The translations under genes were made by a program, and so were the position numbers. Below the pieces are notes generated by a model. It was not told the origin of the DNA. It made no database searches and saw only the letters and a program-made list of their open reading frames with translations. Shown here piece by piece: positions 9,845-12,134 of a DNA stretch of 12,134 bases. How positions within the stretch are numbered: position 1 is the stretch's first letter; each line of letters opens with the position of its first letter. The DNA lies in contig JANQHY010000234.1 in NCBI GenBank assembly GCA_028282395.1, positions 1 to 12,134 on the forward strand, written 5' to 3'. Source of the DNA: Gammaproteobacteria bacterium. Lineage in GTDB: Bacteria; Pseudomonadota; Gammaproteobacteria; UBA12402.

Positions 9845-9863
9845 CCAGATAGGATAGCAGTCA

Positions 9864-10745
9864 ATGGCTAAAATAAGAGAGATTAAAACCAAGATTCATA
9901 GTATTAAAAATACGCAGAAGATTACTCGTGCTATGGAGATGGTTGCAGCCAGTAAGATGCGCAAGACGCAGCAACGGATGATGGCTTCACGCCCTTACGC
10001 AGAGAAAATGCTGCAGGTGATCCAACATATTGCTACAGCTAGTCTTGAGTATCGCCACCCATTTTTAATTGAACGGCCATTGAAGCGAGCAGGGTATATT
10101 ATTGTTTCATCAGATAGTGGGCTATGTGGTGGCTTAAATAATAATCTGTTCCGTGCAGTCATTAAAGATATGGCCCAGCGTTCGCAGCAGGGAGTAGAGA
10201 TTGATTTGGGTTTGATTGGTGTCAAGGCTGAGACATTTTTCCATATTTATGGCGGTAATATTATTGCAGTAGCAACCCATTTAGGTGATATGCCGACAAT
10301 TAATGATCTGCTTGGTGTGATGAAAGCGATGCTTGATCATTATCGCGATGGTAAGATTGATGCAATCTATCTCTGTTTCAATACATTTGTTAACACTATG
10401 GTGCAGCAACCAACAATTCATTCACTGTTGCCATTAATTTCTGAAAGTGGTGAGCTAACACCGGGAAGTGCTGAAGCAGCAGAGCGCTGGGATTATATTT
10501 ATGAGCCTGATGCTAAAAAACTTTTGGATTTAACTTTGACGCGTTATATTGAGTCACAAGTTTATCAGGCCGTATTGGAAAATGTTGCATGTAAACAGGC
10601 AGCACAGATGATAGCGATGAAAAATGCTACCGATAATGCCAATGAAATTATGGATCGCCTTAAATTGGCTTACCATAAAGCACGTCAGGCAAGCATTACT
10701 CAAGAGCTGGCCGAAATTGTTGCTGGTACGGAAGCATTAGAGTAA
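9864..10745 (+). CDS. atpG: AtpG, ATP synthase F1 subunit gamma (last atp gene of the cluster)
   Basis: Central rotor shaft. The 293-residue product (E. coli 287) is full length. The N-terminal helix carries [20 protein letters not shown], then comes a Rossmann-like middle domain, and the C-terminal helix carries [11 protein letters not shown] plus the TDNANE segment. Three changes fall at strongly conserved sites. DRGLCGG reads DSGLCGG. In the block usually written (S/C)EQAARM, Glu is Lys and Arg is Gln, giving CKQAAQM. AGGA about 9 bases upstream of ATG 9864 serves as ribosome binding site. The expected next genes atpD and atpC are missing; instead a VOC-family gene starts 33 bases after the stop. 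Confidence 0.97.
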   Translation: MAKIREIKTKIHSIKNTQKITRAMEMVAASKMRKTQQRMMASRPYAEKMLQVIQHIATASLEYRHPFLIERPLKRAGYIIVSSDSGLCGGLNNNLFRAVIKDMAQRSQQGVEIDLGLIGVKAETFFHIYGGNIIAVATHLGDMPTINDLLGVMKAMLDHYRDGKIDAIYLCFNTFVNTMVQQPTIHSLLPLISESGELTPGSAEAAERWDYIYEPDAKKLLDLTLTRYIESQVYQAVLENVACKQAAQMIAMKNATDNANEIMDRLKLAYHKARQASITQELAEIVAGTEALE

Positions 10746-10778
10746 TTATAATTTTACAATAGAAATTGGGGACTTCCA

Positions 10779-11159
10779 ATGATTAACGATTTTTTAGTTG
10801 TTATGATGACAAAAAACCTATCACAACAGTTAGCCTTTTATCAGGATGTTTTAGGCTTGGAGAAAATTTTTGAAAATACCGATAACAATAGAACGATTGG
10901 TATCGGTAAAAATGAGCGTAGTTTTGTTGTATTGCGAGAAGATACGTCAGAAGAGAGTCATCATCTGGCTGAACAGAAAGGCCCGCAAATTCTTACCTTT
11001 AAATGTCAGGGTGATGTTGCTGAAACACAGGAGAGAATTACTCAAGCTGGGTTTAAAGTCCGCCATACGTTAGAGTTGCCACAATATCAGTCAACCTATC
11101 TATTTATTGAGGATTTTGATGGCAATGAGCTTTGTCTCGATTTTCATGTTGCTGAATAA
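10779..11159 (+). CDS. VOC-superfamily (glyoxalase/bleomycin-resistance-like) protein
   Basis: A small protein of 126 residues with the vicinal oxygen chelate fold. A first module (about 1-55) contains NLSQQLAFYQDVLGL and a second (about 70-126) contains ITQAGFKV and ends in FIEDFDGNELCLDF. These are the standard landmarks of the family. The usual metal ligands are not evident: no His is present in the first strand, and the Glu expected after DGN (DPDGNxIEL) aligns with Cys119. It may therefore be a metal-independent binding protein rather than an enzyme; its substrate cannot be told. GGGGA (10768-10772) lies 6 bases before the ATG. It follows atpG by 33 bases without a terminator, so read-through from the atp promoter is likely. 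Its 3' end overlaps the opposing hydrolase gene. Confidence 0.85.
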   Translation: MINDFLVVMMTKNLSQQLAFYQDVLGLEKIFENTDNNRTIGIGKNERSFVVLREDTSEESHHLAEQKGPQILTFKCQGDVAETQERITQAGFKVRHTLELPQYQSTYLFIEDFDGNELCLDFHVAE

Positions 11160-12045
11160 TTTCTGCAACTAATTGGCGCGGCGGCTGTGGATAGGATTTT
11201 CTGTCGGTTGTACAGTCGAGCCAGGTTGAAATAATCTGCTGGGCCAGTTGTGGTTGATCAAGTGACATCGAGTGGCCACAGTCAGCAATTACTTGTAAGC
11301 AGATATCATCACGTTGTGGTAGATGCTGTGCTAGCTCATCAAGCAGTTTGGCATCAGTTATCCAGTCGGACTCCCCAGTGAGTGCTAAGACTGGGCAGGT
11401 GATGGTAGAGAGTTTTGGTAACAGATCGAGCTGCCAAAATCTGTTTTTAAACGCATTATTCAGTACGTCAACATTCACATCAACTTCGTTAAAAGCGGGC
11501 TTCTTACCTTCGGCAACACGTTTGGAGTAGAGTGGCGCCATGACTTCAAAAAAATGTTGTGCCTGCTCAAGGTTTTCAAAACTGCCAGCCCATAATTTTT
11601 GACATAGTGCTTGCTGTTCAGCAGTTGCTTTGGCGCGGAGATTTGCTTGTGCCAGTTCAATAAATCTATGATGAGGAGAGCAAGAGATAAGGATGGCAGA
11701 GCGAACCTGTTGGTGAAATTGACTGAGATACTTTAATCCTGCCATGGCGCCATAAGAGATGCCGATTAAACAGATCTGTTCTAAATCAAGATGCTTTTTT
11801 ATGGTATTAACAGCGCGAATATATTGATCAATATGGTAACTATTTTTTGGATAGCGACTGCTCTCACCACAGCCTGGTGGATCAAAATAGATGAGACAGT
11901 AGTGGTCAGCAAACACATCACAGAAAGGTTGGTAAAGCGTATGGGATAGGCCAGGACCGCCTGGGAGGATAAATAGACACGTTTGTGTCTGCGGCTCTCC
12001 TTTGATGACAACGTTAAGTTCGCCTTGGTCAAATGCTATTTTCAT
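11104..12045 (-). CDS. Alpha/beta hydrolase, prolyl-iminopeptidase-like (S33 type)
   Basis: A 313-residue cytoplasmic-looking protein with no signal peptide. It has the oxyanion-hole motif PGGPG (residues 28-32, HGGPG in typical S33 peptidases), YFDPPGCGES (53-62), the nucleophile elbow GISYG with Ser97, a helical cap region (about 125-205), an Asp in GESDW (Asp227) and His258 in CGHS, giving a complete Ser-Asp-His triad. Substrate is uncertain: peptides, esters and lactones are all cleaved by relatives. The fold should end near residue 278. The last 35 residues are an extra tail, and its final 17 codons and stop lie antisense to the end of the VOC gene (56-base overlap). The Shine-Dalgarno is weak (AAAGAAA region). 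The gene diverges from the partial gene at 12100. Confidence 0.88.
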   Translation of the reverse strand: MKIAFDQGELNVVIKGEPQTQTCLFILPGGPGLSHTLYQPFCDVFADHYCLIYFDPPGCGESSRYPKNSYHIDQYIRAVNTIKKHLDLEQICLIGISYGAMAGLKYLSQFHQQVRSAILISCSPHHRFIELAQANLRAKATAEQQALCQKLWAGSFENLEQAQHFFEVMAPLYSKRVAEGKKPAFNEVDVNVDVLNNAFKNRFWQLDLLPKLSTITCPVLALTGESDWITDAKLLDELAQHLPQRDDICLQVIADCGHSMSLDQPQLAQQIISTWLDCTTDRKSYPQPPRQLVAEIIQQHENRDKAHCHQNPQ

Positions 12046-12099
12046 ACAAAACTATTTCTTTCTCTTTTTTATTTGGCCTTTGCTAGCGTAAGGGTGAAA

Positions 12100-12134
12100 A
12101 TGACAATACAGATGACGGATGTGCTAGTCACCAT
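12100..12134 (+). CDS. Start of an unidentified gene (continues past the right edge)
   Basis: ATG 12100 is preceded by AAGGG (12090-12094) at 5 bases, and the frame stays open to the edge, reading MTIQMTDVLVT. It would be transcribed divergently from the hydrolase, leaving a 54-base shared upstream region (12046-12099) that is T-rich and shows no promoter I can defend. The start does not resemble that of AtpD (MxxGKIVQVIGxVVDVEF type). Too short to identify. Confidence 0.45.
   Translation, partial: MTIQMTDVLVT

Noticed and set aside
12069..12134. Minus-strand open frame ending in TAA at 12069-12071 near the right edge
   Set aside because: Only about 20 codons are visible and it is antisense to a start with a good Shine-Dalgarno sequence; the plus-strand gene is the better explanation, though a gene end from the right cannot be excluded.

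Overview
The window looks like chromosomal DNA of a gammaproteobacterium. HslVU, RpiA, QueA and the F0F1 subunits all resemble their Escherichia/Pseudomonas-type counterparts, and the ATP synthase genes have the standard gammaproteobacterial order as far as they go. Gene starts are mostly preceded by clear Shine-Dalgarno sequences. Intergenic DNA is AT-rich. Several proteins carry replacements at positions that are normally near-invariant, which would fit a fast-evolving, possibly host-associated lineage; that is inference, and I cannot name the species.

Layout, left to right. 1-333: the AT-rich 3' end of an unidentified gene, followed by a second open stretch in another frame (perhaps gene debris). 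422-479: a heat-shock (sigma-32-like) promoter overlapping an extended -10 element, then a leader hairpin, feeding hslV-hslU (ATP-dependent protease) and then rpiA (ribose-5-phosphate isomerase). 3207-3571: a convergent gap containing, on the minus strand, what looks like the C-terminal remnant of a LysR-type regulator. 3572-5415 (minus): queA (queuosine tRNA modification), with an unrecognised outer-membrane-type lipoprotein gene just upstream and probably co-transcribed. 5416-5697: intergenic, with a REP-like palindrome. 5698-10745: atpI-atpB-atpE-atpF-atpH-atpA-atpG, tightly spaced, with an atpH/atpA overlap. 10779-11159: a VOC-fold (glyoxalase-like) gene directly behind atpG. 11104-12045 (minus): an alpha/beta hydrolase of the prolyl-iminopeptidase type whose 3' end overlaps the VOC gene by 56 bp. 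12100-end: the start of another plus-strand gene.

The main surprise is that the ATP synthase cluster stops at atpG. The genes for beta (atpD) and epsilon (atpC), which almost always follow immediately in gammaproteobacteria, are absent. A VOC gene with its own ribosome binding site sits in that slot, and an opposing hydrolase gene lies beyond it. A working F1 needs beta, so atpDC must lie elsewhere if this enzyme is functional. I saw no CRISPR array, transposase, tRNA or rRNA gene, and no convincing new defence or mobile system.
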